Below, piece by piece: positions 34,807 through 42,478 of a DNA stretch of 64,000 bases. The DNA is taken from assembly GCA_017516745.1 (NCBI GenBank), contig JAFXBF010000009.1:1-64000 (forward strand). Direction: 5' to 3'. The notes beneath the pieces are model-generated. The model was not told the origin of the DNA, did not search any database, and was given only the letters and a program-made list of their open reading frames with translations. The translations under genes were made by a program, and so were the position numbers. The first letter of the stretch is position 1; every line of letters starts with the position of its first letter. The DNA is from Clostridia bacterium. Lineage in GTDB: Bacteria; Bacillota; Clostridia; Oscillospirales; Acutalibacteraceae.

Positions 34807-34888
34807 ACGGCAATTATTCAATATTCATTATTCATTTCATGAAAATTATATCATTCTAACAGTTTGACGACAAACAAAAAAGTAATGT

Positions 34889-34963
34889 CATTCTGAACGA
34901 TAGTGAAGAATCTTTTTGCTCTTTAAGATTCTTCGCTTTGCTCAAAATGACACGCATTGAGGT
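34889..34963. repeat. intergenic inverted repeat, TGTCATTCTGA type
   Basis: TGTCATTCTGAACGATAGTG at the left end is followed by AAGAATCTT; AAGATTCTTCGCTTTGCTC then AAAATGACA at the right end is its near-complement. Similar palindromes are widespread in Firmicutes intergenic DNA. With the element at 34,733 they fill the gap between dpaB and the HTH gene. Confidence 0.7.
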
Positions 34964-35003
34964 TTATTTTAAAACATAAAACGGCATATAAGTTTTTCTG
35001 TTA

Positions 35004-35213
35004 TTAGGTTTTATCGGTAAGCCCCAGAATATAATCGGTTGAGGTGTTGTACAGTGAAGCTAATTTAATCAGGATATCTGTAGGAATATCACGCAATCCA
35101 CGTTCATAACGGCTGTACTGCGGTTGCTTGATATTCAAATAATCAGCAACATAACTCTGTGAAAAGTCATGGTCTTCACGCAAATCTCTTAATCTCGGAT
35201 AGTGATTGTTCAT
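35004..35213 (-). CDS. small XRE-family HTH regulator
   Basis: A 69-residue protein that is just one HTH_3 domain: LRDLREDHDFSQSYVADYLNI, shown in part, then QPQYSRYERGLRDIP and ILIKLASLYNTSTDYILGLT. The ATG at 35213 follows GGAG. It is divergent from a DUF6809-like gene, and two matching operator palindromes lie in the shared region, so auto- and cross-regulation is likely. Confidence 0.9.
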   Translation of the reverse strand: MNNHYPRLRDLREDHDFSQSYVADYLNIKQPQYSRYERGLRDIPTDILIKLASLYNTSTDYILGLTDKT

Positions 35214-35232
35214 AAAAACTCCAATAAATTTA

Positions 35233-35248
35233 ATAACCATTTGGTATT
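35233..35248. promoter_or_regulatory. operator 1 of HTH regulator
   Basis: ATAACCATTTGGTATT is a near-palindrome overlapping the -35 of the plus-strand promoter. It matches the site at 35,288 in 13 of 16 positions. Confidence 0.7.
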
Positions 35249-35275
35249 GACATTCTAACATAGGTACTATATAAT
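35247..35275 (+). promoter_or_regulatory. promoter of DUF6809-like gene
   Basis: TTGACA (35247-35252) and TATAAT (35270-35275) have 17 bp between them and are flanked by the two operators. Confidence 0.85.
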
Positions 35276-35287
35276 GAAGTCGAAATG

Positions 35288-35303
35288 ATAACCGTTTGGT
35301 TAT
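35288..35303. promoter_or_regulatory. operator 2 of HTH regulator
   Basis: ATAACCGTTTGGTTAT has perfect 6-bp arms. It lies just downstream of the predicted start, where bound repressor would block elongation. Confidence 0.72.
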
Positions 35304-35330
35304 AAAATATATCAAAACGGAGTGGATTAT

Positions 35331-35588
35331 ATGAAAAATTTATTGGAAGATTTGTGGTTTTCCTATGAAATGGAAAGAAAGACCGTTTTGTCTGACAGCG
35401 AGAGAAGCATTGCAAACTCGGCATCGGACAGCAGAGATAAATTATACGCAACACTCACACCGGAGCAAAAAGCTGATTTTGATATCTATGAGGATTTGTC
35501 AAACGAGACGTGCGTAATTTACGAAAAGGAAGCATTTATTAAGGGCGTTAAATTCACTGCAGGCTTTTTAGCCGATGCAATCAAGTAG
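35331..35588 (+). CDS. DUF6809-like small protein
   Basis: An 85-residue, probably helical acidic protein: MKNLLEDLWFSYEMERKTVL, a central LTPEQKADFDIYED segment, and a C-terminal EAFIKGVKFTAGFLADAI, which fits the GxxxG-type end of DUF6809 proteins. GGAG lies 8 bp before the ATG. Such genes are often beside small XRE regulators on mobile DNA; the function is unknown. A GCCGAGTGT/ACACTCGGC hairpin follows at about 35,624. Confidence 0.75.
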   Translation: MKNLLEDLWFSYEMERKTVLSDSERSIANSASDSRDKLYATLTPEQKADFDIYEDLSNETCVIYEKEAFIKGVKFTAGFLADAIK

Positions 35589-35589
35589 G

Positions 35590-35610
35590 GTGAATTCACG
35601 AATTGCCCGA
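35590..35610 (+). repeat. short repeat flanking toxin locus 2, left copy
   Basis: GTGAATTCACGAATTGCCCG resembles GCGATTCACGAATCGCCCG at about 36,087-36,105. Both contain a palindromic core, and the pair brackets toxin locus 2. Confidence 0.55.
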
Positions 35611-35674
35611 TGCAAGACGAATAAAACTGCCGAGTGTCCTTGCGAACACTCGGCTAATTGGTTAATTTTAATAG

Positions 35675-35703
35675 TTGACAACAAATGCAAGTTAGTCTAT
35701 AAT
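35675..35703 (+). promoter_or_regulatory. promoter of antisense RNA, toxin locus 2
   Basis: TTGACA (35675-35680) and TATAAT (35698-35703) with a 17-bp spacer. Confidence 0.88.
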
Positions 35704-35709
35704 GAGGTT

Positions 35710-35815
35710 GTAGAGATCGTTAGGCGATCACTATAAGTAACTTTTAAAACTTAATGATGTAATCATTACATCAAGAAGAGAAGCCACCTACTGCGAATAG
35801 GTGGCTTCTCTTTTA
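35710..35815 (+). ncRNA. antisense antitoxin RNA of toxin locus 2
   Basis: The RNA starts near TTGTAGAGATCG and ends at the hairpin AAGAGAAGCCACCTA/TAGGTGGCTTCTC with TTTT (35776-35815), converging on the toxin stop codon. GTAGAGATCG followed by AAGT-AACTTT also begins the toxin mRNA on the other strand. Confidence 0.8.
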
Positions 35816-35890
35816 CTTCCTGATGCTTAGAATGGATATAATCAACGCTGCGAAAGCAATCATTAACATTAACGATTCGTAAACAGTCAT
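35813..35890 (-). CDS. type I toxin, holin-like/TxpA family peptide (locus 2)
   Basis: A 25-residue peptide beginning MTVYESLMLMIAFAALIISI and ending with a basic R-K pair. This is an archetypal member of the putative holin-like toxin family: a TxYE start, then a single membrane helix. AAGGAGGG lies 7 bp before the ATG and pairs with CCTCCTTG upstream (35899-35921), masking the ribosome site. Related to loci 1 and 3 in layout though not closely in sequence. Confidence 0.88.
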   Translation of the reverse strand: MTVYESLMLMIAFAALIISILSIRK

Positions 35891-36053
35891 GATATCACCC
35901 TCCTTGTTATTGCCAAGGAGGACTGAGATGTAAAGGAGAAAGAAAACCATCCGAGCCTCTTTGGCGTAGGATGTTTCGTAACCACCTAATTTTATCGCTT
36001 CGTCAAGCTATGAAGAAGAAAGTTCACTTACTCGGCGCGATCTCTACACAGAT

Positions 36054-36081
36054 ATTATAGTATATCTGCAAAGTTTGTCAA
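36054..36081 (-). promoter_or_regulatory. promoter of toxin mRNA, locus 2
   Basis: On the minus strand TTGACA (36081-36076) and TATAAT (36059-36054) are 16 bp apart. The leader of about 155 nt contains the masking hairpin. Confidence 0.85.
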
Positions 36082-36150
36082 GCAGGTGCGATTCACGAAT
36101 CGCCCGTTGAAATATTATTTATTCTTTCTTCTTTATACTTTATTATTTAA

Positions 36151-36182
36151 AAAAGCTGACCCGAAAAGGTCAGCTTTTTATC
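36151..36182 (-). terminator. terminator of two-component operon
   Basis: On the minus strand AAAAAGCTGACC pairs with GGTCAGCTTTTTT around TTTTCG-type loop bases. It reaches the stop codon of the kinase gene. Confidence 0.85.
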
Positions 36183-37260
36183 ACGTTCTCGGCAGCTCAA
36201 CCGTAAACGTTGAGCATTCGCCGAGTTTGCTTTCAACCGTTATTTTGCCGCCGCATAATTTTACGATTTTGTGTGCAATGGAAAGACCGAGGCCCAAGCC
36301 CTTTGAGGTGCTGTTGCGGTTTTCCGTATAATATTTGTCGAAAATACGCTGTGCGTTTTCGGGTGTCATACCTATACCCGTGTCGGATATGGTGACAAAA
36401 ATCCTGTTGTTCTGCACCTTTGATGAAACGGAAATTTTTCCGTTTTCGGGTGTGAACTTTATCGCATTGTGGATAAGGTTAATCCAGATATGCTGCATAA
36501 GGTCTTCGTCGCCGAAATACGTAATTTCGCTTATGCCGTCGCCCGAAAACTCAATGTTCTTTGCCATCCAGTCGTTGGAAAACATTATTACACAGCGGCG
36601 AAGCTGCTCGTCGAGCGAATATTCCTTTTTGTCCGTGATAATCTTCTGCGTGTCAAGACGGGTGAGGAGAATTGTGTTGCTTGCAAGACCTGTCAGACGG
36701 TTGGATTCATCGGCAATAATCTGCAGGTATTTTTTGCGTGTCTTTTCGTCAAGTGTTTCATCTGTCAGCAGAAGCTGTGCAAAGCCGTTGATGGAGGCTA
36801 TGGGCGTTTTGAACTCGTGAGAATAGCTGTTTACAAAGTCGTCACGGAACATCTGCACCTGCTTTAAATCTTCGCTGAGCAGGTTGAGGTCTTTTGCAAG
36901 CTTTTTGAAAACGTCAAAGCGTGTAACCTTTATTTTGGCACCGTAGTTGCCGCTTGCAAGGAGTTCTATCATATCTGATATTTTCTCAAGGTGCTTTTTT
37001 ACAAGCCTGTATTGCAGAATTTCAAATATGCCGACTACCACTACCCATATTGCGACAACGATGAAAAAACGGGACCAGTCAAAAATATCGTCGTGTCGGA
37101 TATATTTGGCAATGGGCTGAATTGCCGCAACGGAAAAAACGCTCAGACCGACAAGTAAGAGCGTTTGAATGATAAACCATTTGGACAGGCTGCGGCTTAA
37201 GCGTATATCGTTAAAATCGGGAGCAATGATGGTCTGCTTTTTGTTTTTGCGAAGTTTCAT
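36181..37260 (-). CDS. sensor histidine kinase
   Basis: A 359-residue kinase. It has two membrane helices (about 28-50 and 63-82) with only a dozen residues outside, then a HAMP-like linker. The HisKA motif SYSHEFKTPIASINGF places the phosphorylated histidine at 148, and the catalytic domain has the N box NLIHNAIKF and G boxes DTGIGM and GLGLGLSI. The tiny external loop suggests it senses the membrane or a partner rather than a soluble ligand. Its start overlaps the regulator's stop by 4 bp. Confidence 0.95.
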   Translation of the reverse strand: MKLRKNKKQTIIAPDFNDIRLSRSLSKWFIIQTLLLVGLSVFSVAAIQPIAKYIRHDDIFDWSRFFIVVAIWVVVVGIFEILQYRLVKKHLEKISDMIELLASGNYGAKIKVTRFDVFKKLAKDLNLLSEDLKQVQMFRDDFVNSYSHEFKTPIASINGFAQLLLTDETLDEKTRKKYLQIIADESNRLTGLASNTILLTRLDTQKIITDKKEYSLDEQLRRCVIMFSNDWMAKNIEFSGDGISEITYFGDEDLMQHIWINLIHNAIKFTPENGKISVSSKVQNNRIFVTISDTGIGMTPENAQRIFDKYYTENRNSTSKGLGLGLSIAHKIVKLCGGKITVESKLGECSTFTVELPRT

Positions 37261-37940
37261 TTTCTGTATTCCTCCGCAACCTCAATCTTATAGCCGAAGC
37301 CCTTGATGGTTACTATTTTTATTTCGCAGCAGTTTTCAAGCTTGTTGCGCAGGCGGTTGATGTGGGTTTTGATTGTGTCCTCGGTACATTCGGAGTCAAT
37401 GCCCCATACCTCGTCAAGAAGCTGTTTCTTTGTGAAAATCTTGCCGGGGTACGAAAGGAATTTGTAAAGCAGGTCAAACTCCTTTCGTGAAAGAACAATC
37501 TGCTCACCGTCGTAGGTGACTATATGCTCTGCCTCGTCAATGCACAGCCTGCCTATTCTTATCTGCCTTTCCGTTGCAATCTTTGCACGGCGCAGAAGTG
37601 CGCTTATTCTTAATAGCAACTCGTCATAATCCACGGGCTTGGTAACGTAATCGTCCGCACCGAGGTTATATGCCTCACGCTTGTCCTGGAAAGCCTGCTT
37701 TGCGGTGAGAAGCAGCACGGGCATATTGAAGCCCTCGCTTCTGACTCTGCTCAACAGCTCAAGGCCGTCCATATTTGGCATCATTATGTCACTGACGACA
37801 AGGTCGATGTGGCGTGAATAAATGATGTCCAACGCATCAAAGCCGTCCTCTGCACAGACTACGTCGTAAAAGGGCTTGAGCCTTGCCTGCGTGAGAAGCT
37901 GGGTGTTTTTATTGTCCTCAACAACAAGAATTACTGCCAT
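37257..37940 (-). CDS. OmpR/PhoB-family response regulator
   Basis: A 227-residue regulator with a receiver domain (acidic ED at 8-9, phosphoacceptor D51 in VVSDIMMPNMDG, conserved LLTAK and DDYVTKP) and a winged-helix DNA-binding domain (LSRKEFDLLYKFLSYPGKIF, THINRLRNKLE, IVTIKGFGYKI). I start at the ATG at 37940; a GTG at 37952 overlaps the ribosome site GGAGAG. Four 11-bp-phased boxes upstream suggest autoactivation. Confidence 0.94.
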   Translation of the reverse strand: MAVILVVEDNKNTQLLTQARLKPFYDVVCAEDGFDALDIIYSRHIDLVVSDIMMPNMDGLELLSRVRSEGFNMPVLLLTAKQAFQDKREAYNLGADDYVTKPVDYDELLLRISALLRRAKIATERQIRIGRLCIDEAEHIVTYDGEQIVLSRKEFDLLYKFLSYPGKIFTKKQLLDEVWGIDSECTEDTIKTHINRLRNKLENCCEIKIVTIKGFGYKIEVAEEYRK

Positions 37941-37990
37941 AACGTAATTCACTCTCCTGAATTGTAAACAAAATGTTACCGATTACCACT

Positions 37991-38019
37991 ATATTAACAC
38001 TATTGTAACAAAAATGCAA
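37991..38019 (-). promoter_or_regulatory. promoter of two-component operon
   Basis: On the minus strand TTGCAT (38019-38014) and TAATAT (37996-37991), spacing 17 bp. The weak match fits an activated promoter. Confidence 0.65.
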
Positions 38020-38027
38020 CATATAAT

Positions 38028-38064
38028 TTACCTTGCTATTACTTTGGGTTTACTTGTGTGTTAC
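38028..38064 (-). promoter_or_regulatory. four tandem 11-bp GTAA boxes, probable response-regulator site
   Basis: TTAC on the plus strand (GTAA on the minus) begins at 38028, 38039, 38050 and 38061, exactly 11 bp apart, ending 8 bp upstream of the -35. OmpR/PhoB proteins bind such tandem direct repeats. Confidence 0.75.
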
Positions 38065-38163
38065 TTTTTTAAGTTAATATAAACCCGAACAAGACAGATG
38101 TTTCAACAATGCCTTTCTATATTTCCCTTTTATTACGTCCCGCCCCCTAGGGACTAAAAGCAG

Positions 38164-38203
38164 AAAACAACCGCAGCTTTGTACCGGCTGCGGTTGTTTT
38201 TTC
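38164..38203 (+). terminator. orphan plus-strand terminator
   Basis: AAAACAACCGCAGC pairs with GCTGCGGTTGTTTTTT. No plus-strand gene precedes it; the 160 bp upstream contains no ORF that I can support, so it may end a small RNA or be a relic. A further GC hairpin (TTTCCGCC/GGCGGAAA) follows at 38,205. Confidence 0.6.
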
Positions 38204-38229
38204 TTTCCGCCGCAGGCGGAAAGAAAAAA

Positions 38230-38257
38230 AGGTGACGCAAACCGTGTCACCTTTTGT
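38230..38257 (-). terminator. terminator of aminotransferase gene
   Basis: On the minus strand AAAGGTGACACGG pairs with CGTCACCTTTTTTT around TTTG. Confidence 0.85.
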
Positions 38258-38262
38258 ATGAA

Positions 38263-39543
38263 TTATTCTGCTTCCTCAATAAGCTTTTCGAGTGCGGCGA
38301 GCTTAACTGCGATGCAAACAAGCTGCATTGCGTCTCTCAACTCGTCAAGTGAGGGGTAGGAGGGAGCAATACGGATATTTGTGTCGTTGGGGTCAAGGCC
38401 GTAGGGGAAGGTTGCGCCTGCGTTTGTGAGTACAACACCTGCAAGGCGGCACAGCTCAACAACTCGCTTTGCACAGCCGTGCATAACATCAAGGCTTACG
38501 AAGTAGCCGCCGTTGGGGTGAGTCCATTCGGCAATACCAAGACCCATAAGGTCACGGTCGAGTGTTTTGAGCACGATGTCAAACTTGGGCTTGAGAATAG
38601 CTGCGTGGCGCTTCATATATTCTCTCATGCCGTTTGCGTCCTTTAGCACTCTTGCGTGGCGGAGCTGGTTGATTTTATCGTGGCCGATAATCTGTGCGTT
38701 CATACGCTGCTTAATCATACGGATGTTATTTTCGGAAGCGGAAAGCACGGCAACGCCTGCGCCGGGGAAGCTGATTTTGGAGGTTGAAGCAACCTCGATT
38801 ATCATATCCTCCGTGCCGTTCTTCTCTGCCTCGGGGAAGATGTTGAGCAGAGAATCACCCTCCGATGAAATATCGTGAACGAAATAAGCGTTGTCCCAGA
38901 TAATTCTGAAATCGGGTGCGGCAGGCTTGAGGGCTGCAATGCGGCGAACCGTTTCGTCGGAGAAGGTGTAGCCCTGGGGGTTGGAGTACTTGGGAACGCA
39001 GAACATACCCTTGACGGAGCTGTCCTTGACAAGCTCTTCAAGCACGTCCATATCGGGGCCTGTTTCAAGCATGGGAACATTTACCATCTCGATACCGAAG
39101 TACTCGAGGATGGAGAAGTGTCTGTCGTAACCGGGTACGGGGCAGGCGAACTTGATTTTGCCCTGCTGCATCCACGGCTCGGCACCTGCGCCCTTAACCA
39201 TACACTGTGAAATGTAGTCGAACATTATATTGAGGCTGGAGTTACCGAAAACGATAATGTTGTTGTTCTGTACACCCAGAGCCTGGGCAAATATTGTTTT
39301 GCACTCGTCAAGACCCGTAAGGTTGCCGTAGTTGCGGCAGTCTGTGCCGTCGAGCGCCTTGTAGCCGTTGAGGGCATTTACGCTGTCGAAAATATCGAGT
39401 GACATATCAAGCTGTGCAGGGCTGGGCTTGCCACGAGCCATGTTCAGGTCAAGACCTCTTGCCTTGAACTCGTCATACTGCTGCTTTACTTCTTCAAATT
39501 CAACTCTCAGCTGTTCTGCCGAGAGACCGCTGTACAAAGACAT
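38263..39543 (-). CDS. PLP-dependent aminotransferase, aspartate-type (PF12897-like)
   Basis: A 426-residue fold-type I aminotransferase. It has ARGKPSPAQLDMS near the start, YGNLTGLDECK, the PLP-aspartate region (IIWDNAYFVHD), and the lysine motif EVASTSKISFPGAGVAVL. This pattern belongs to the alanine/aspartate-type subgroup common in Clostridia, not to AspC. The amino donor cannot be fixed. It is monocistronic with clear promoter and terminator. Confidence 0.92.
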   Translation of the reverse strand: MSLYSGLSAEQLRVEFEEVKQQYDEFKARGLDLNMARGKPSPAQLDMSLDIFDSVNALNGYKALDGTDCRNYGNLTGLDECKTIFAQALGVQNNNIIVFGNSSLNIMFDYISQCMVKGAGAEPWMQQGKIKFACPVPGYDRHFSILEYFGIEMVNVPMLETGPDMDVLEELVKDSSVKGMFCVPKYSNPQGYTFSDETVRRIAALKPAAPDFRIIWDNAYFVHDISSEGDSLLNIFPEAEKNGTEDMIIEVASTSKISFPGAGVAVLSASENNIRMIKQRMNAQIIGHDKINQLRHARVLKDANGMREYMKRHAAILKPKFDIVLKTLDRDLMGLGIAEWTHPNGGYFVSLDVMHGCAKRVVELCRLAGVVLTNAGATFPYGLDPNDTNIRIAPSYPSLDELRDAMQLVCIAVKLAALEKLIEEAE

Positions 39544-39588
39544 TGTATCACCTGTAATTATTACTTTCTTTTTAAACTATTATTGCTA

Positions 39589-39617
39589 ATAATACTATAT
39601 TGCCCTCGGTTTTGCAA
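39589..39617 (-). promoter_or_regulatory. promoter of aminotransferase gene
   Basis: On the minus strand TTGCAA (39617-39612) and TATTAT (39594-39589) with a 17-bp spacer. Confidence 0.75.
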
Positions 39618-39644
39618 GTTTAATTTTGTTTTCCGTCACTTTTG

Positions 39645-39673
39645 TTGCAAAATTCGGCTATATGTGCTATTTT
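39645..39673 (+). promoter_or_regulatory. promoter upstream of 39,697 reading frame
   Basis: TTGCAA (39645-39650) and TATTTT (39668-39673), spacing 17 bp. The predicted RNA start near 39,680 lies after the ATG at 39642, so that ATG cannot be used from this promoter. Confidence 0.55.
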
Positions 39674-39696
39674 AATAAGAGGTTTTGAGCAAATTT

Positions 39697-40079
39697 ATGC
39701 AAGACGGACAAACAAACTATTCATTTTCGGGGGACATCAAGCCTTGAAAGACAGCCTGAAAACTTACGAGAGCCTGCGTGCTGCTGCGGCAAGGTGGCTT
39801 TTGCACAACGATATAAAGCTGGTCTGCTGTGAGAATAATGAGCTTGGAAAAGAGTTTATTGAGTCTTTTACTCTGCCTGAACTCGATGAGGTCAGGTGCG
39901 AAACCTTTGTCAATGAAAGAGAAGAAATTGTCTTTGTTATGCAGAGCTGTCTGCGCCTGCCTGCAAACAGAAGTGTAAGCGGCAGGCAGAAGTCCTTTGT
40001 TATTCTGCGCTATGTGCGTGCATATTATGACGATTTTGGAAATGTATATAAATACGAAACCCTCGGATATAATTTTTGA
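39697..40079 (+). CDS. unknown protein; start region possibly frameshifted at a G5 run
   Basis: The main frame ends at 40079 and encodes about 111 residues from a TTG at 39744 (LKDSLKTYESLRAAAARWLL, CLRLPANRSVSGRQKSF). I do not recognise it. The nearest ATG, at 39697, is in a different frame: it reads MQDGQTNYSFSGDIKP and stops at 39747, overlapping the TTG by 4 bp. One extra G in the run at 39729-39733 would fuse the two. So this is either coupled initiation at TTG or a frameshift or phase-variable start. Confidence 0.55.
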
Positions 40080-40088
40080 GTGAGCTTT

Positions 40089-40832
40089 TTAACTGTATTT
40101 TACAACATATCTCTTGTTGGCAAAACCTGTTGAGTTGCCGTAATTCACCCTGTACCAGTCGCCGTCCTCGCCGATTATAAGCAGCCTTTCGCCTGCAGCC
40201 GCACGGGCAATTATCGGAGCGGTCACACTTGGTGACGAGCGGATATTCAGCGACCCGCTTGTGACGTTGACAACGCCCACTTCGTTTCCAACGGGCTCGA
40301 CAAAGGGAACACCGAAATACTCGGCAACGCTGCGTGCAAGCTCACGGGCGATGGGGTTTATGTTGTCAACAATCCAGTCGGCATCCTCCTCGTTGTCGTG
40401 GTAGGCAATTTCAACAAGTACGCTCGGCATAGTCGGCTGACGGACCTCACCCAGAGCGGTTGTCGCTCTTATGTCAACAAGCTCGGGGTAGGGATAAATA
40501 CTCTTGAAATTTTCTGCGATTATTTGGGCAAAACGCTTGCCGTTGCGGCTTGTGGGGTAGTAAAATACATCTGTGCCCATAAGCTCGCCGTACATCCCCT
40601 CGGGCGAGGCGTTGGAGTGGATTGCAAGGTAGAGGTCGTAGCCGCCTGCATTGCCTTGGCGGATTGAGCTTGCTGCAGTCATATCGGGCGTGTTTCTGCC
40701 GAAGGATATGCCGCTTGCCTCAAGATACGGCTCAATTGCATCGGCAACAAGATTCATATAGTATTCTTCCGTGCCGCCTATGACATAGAGATTACTCTGC
40801 TGTGTTGACGGACTTAAATATACGCTTGGCAT
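40089..40832 (-). CDS. N-acetylmuramoyl-L-alanine amidase with SH3 domain
   Basis: A 247-residue protein with an Amidase_3 domain (1-175) and a C-terminal bacterial SH3 domain (about 185-247; NVTSGSLNIRSSPSVTAPII). YLAIHSNASP and PSVLVEIAYHDNEEDA carry the zinc His and catalytic Glu. The usual first motif GHGG is replaced by VYLSPSTQQSN, losing one zinc His; a subgroup with SPSxQ is known in Clostridia. There is no signal peptide, so release may need mother-cell or phage-like lysis. The ATG at 40832 follows TTGGAGG. Confidence 0.85.
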   Translation of the reverse strand: MPSVYLSPSTQQSNLYVIGGTEEYYMNLVADAIEPYLEASGISFGRNTPDMTAASSIRQGNAGGYDLYLAIHSNASPEGMYGELMGTDVFYYPTSRNGKRFAQIIAENFKSIYPYPELVDIRATTALGEVRQPTMPSVLVEIAYHDNEEDADWIVDNINPIARELARSVAEYFGVPFVEPVGNEVGVVNVTSGSLNIRSSPSVTAPIIARAAAGERLLIIGEDGDWYRVNYGNSTGFANKRYVVKYS

Positions 40833-40929
40833 AAAGGATACCTCCAAAAAGTATTCTGTATCAGTTTATGCAAATGCGGTTTGTTTTGTTAAGATAGAGA
40901 CGTATAATTTACAGTTTAGTGCAATAATG

Positions 40930-41090
40930 AATTGTTACAAATGAATAATGAATGATGAATATTGAATAATGAATAATTGTGGGTGGGACACCCACACCCG
41001 AATTATATAATATGGGCAAGGGCACAGCCCTTCCTTTATTATTCATTATTCATCAGCGTAAGCGACTTCATTATTCATTTTTCATTAACA
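40930..41090. repeat. intergenic element of AATAATGAATA words and hairpins
   Basis: Tandem GAATAATGAAT-type words at the left are matched by ATTATTCATTATTCAT at the right. The interior has small hairpins GGGTGGGACACCCAC and AAGGGCACAGCCCTT. The word GAATAATGAATAA also occurs near 29,289. No coding content. Confidence 0.6.
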
Positions 41091-41127
41091 GTTTGTCATC
41101 GGCAAACTGTAATTGGGAAGGAAAGTT

Positions 41128-42306
41128 ATGAGGATAACTATCCCCGAAAATATCATATCCGTAATGAGGCTGCTTGAAGAAGGCGGCTTTGAGGCGTATG
41201 CCGTGGGTGGCTGTGTGCGTGATTCTCTGCTTGGCAGAAAACCCTATGACTGGGATGTCTGTACCTCTGCTCTGCCCGAAGAAACGCTGGAGGTTTTCGG
41301 AAGCTTCCGCACAATTCCGACGGGTATTAAGCACGGCACGATTACCGTAATTGCCGACAGCCCGGTTGAAATCACGACCTTCCGCATTGACGGCGAATAC
41401 CTTGACAACCGCCGCCCGAGTGAGGTCAGCTTCACACGCACCCTTGCCGATGACCTTTGCCGCAGGGATTTCACCGTAAACGCTATGGCGGCCGACAAAA
41501 GCGGCAACGTTACGGATTTGTACGGCGGCAAAGAGGATTTGCAGAGGAAAATAATACGCTGTGTGGGTTGTGCAAAAAAGCGTTTTGATGAGGATGCACT
41601 GCGCATTATGCGTGCCCTGCGCTTTGCCGCAACACTCGGCTTTTCGCTTGAAGAAAGCACGGCAAAGGCGGTGCTTGAACAAAAAGAGCTTCTTAAAAAT
41701 ATAGCAGTTGAGCGCATAAGAGTTGAAACGGATAAACTGCTCCTCGGCAACTGTGAAGATATACTTTTTGATTACCGTGAGGTTTTCGGCGTGTTTGTTC
41801 CCGAAGCCGAAATTACCCGTGAAACGGCACGGAAAATATCGGCTGCCGAGCGTGAAATTGAAATCAGGCTTGCGCTTTTGCTTTTGAATCTCACTGCGGA
41901 AAACGCAAAAGCCGTGTTGCAACGCCTGCGCTACAGCAACAGCGTTACCAATACGGTAGTTGGGCTTGTTGAAAATAAGGATACGGTTATTGAAAAAACT
42001 TCACCTGCTGTAAAACGCCTGCTCAATGTTTTCGGCGAAGAAAACGCAAAAAGACTTGTGCGGTTTAAAAAATCAAACGGCAGTATAACAACCGAAACGG
42101 AAAGAGAAATACTGTATAATATTAGCAGGGTAATTGATAATAACGAATGCTATTCTCTCGCTACTCTCGCCGTAAACGGCTCGGATTTGTCCGCCATAGG
42201 CATTAAGGGCAAAAAAATAGGCGAAATGCTCAACTCTTTGCTTGAAGAGGTTATTGACGGGAAAGTGAAGAATGTGAAAGAGGAGTTAATTGAGAAGGTG
42301 AAATGA
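41128..42306 (+). CDS. cca: CCA-adding tRNA nucleotidyltransferase
   Basis: A 392-residue class II nucleotidyltransferase that adds or repairs the tRNA 3' CCA end. Motif A GGCVRDSLLGRKPYDWDVCT (27-46) carries the two catalytic Asp; RRDFTVNAMA, the template motif EDALRIMRALRFA and a helical tail follow. Length and order match bacterial CCA/poly(A) enzymes. Both tRNA-Leu genes here encode CCA, so it may act mainly in repair. AAGGAAAG lies before the ATG at 41128. Confidence 0.93.
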   Translation: MRITIPENIISVMRLLEEGGFEAYAVGGCVRDSLLGRKPYDWDVCTSALPEETLEVFGSFRTIPTGIKHGTITVIADSPVEITTFRIDGEYLDNRRPSEVSFTRTLADDLCRRDFTVNAMAADKSGNVTDLYGGKEDLQRKIIRCVGCAKKRFDEDALRIMRALRFAATLGFSLEESTAKAVLEQKELLKNIAVERIRVETDKLLLGNCEDILFDYREVFGVFVPEAEITRETARKISAAEREIEIRLALLLLNLTAENAKAVLQRLRYSNSVTNTVVGLVENKDTVIEKTSPAVKRLLNVFGEENAKRLVRFKKSNGSITTETEREILYNISRVIDNNECYSLATLAVNGSDLSAIGIKGKKIGEMLNSLLEEVIDGKVKNVKEELIEKVK

Positions 42307-42311
42307 TAGTG

Positions 42312-42340
42312 TAGGGGCGACCTTTGGTCGTCCGTGCTGC
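42312..42340. repeat. half-copy of GTAGGGGCGA repeat
   Basis: TGTAGGGGCGACCTTTGGTCG resembles, in part, the left end of the element at 34,733 without its partner end. Confidence 0.5.
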
Positions 42341-42353
42341 CAATATATCAATT

Positions 42354-42391
42354 CAGCACCCGACGGTGAAACGGGTGCTGTTACTTTTTGT
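42354..42391 (+). terminator. terminator between cca and teichoic acid cluster
   Basis: CAGCACCCG pairs with CGGGTGCTG, followed by TTACTTTTT. Confidence 0.85.
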
Positions 42392-42478
42392 TAATACTTT
42401 ATTAATATTTATGTGTTAAACTACGTTAAGTTATTTGTGTCACTATGCCCTTGGGGCGACGGAAAGGCTGAAAATCCA

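Noticed and set aside
38070-38203. Small RNA ending at the orphan terminator
   Set aside because: Terminator is clear but the only upstream promoter-like words (TTTACT...TAATAT) are poor and overlap the regulator boxes.
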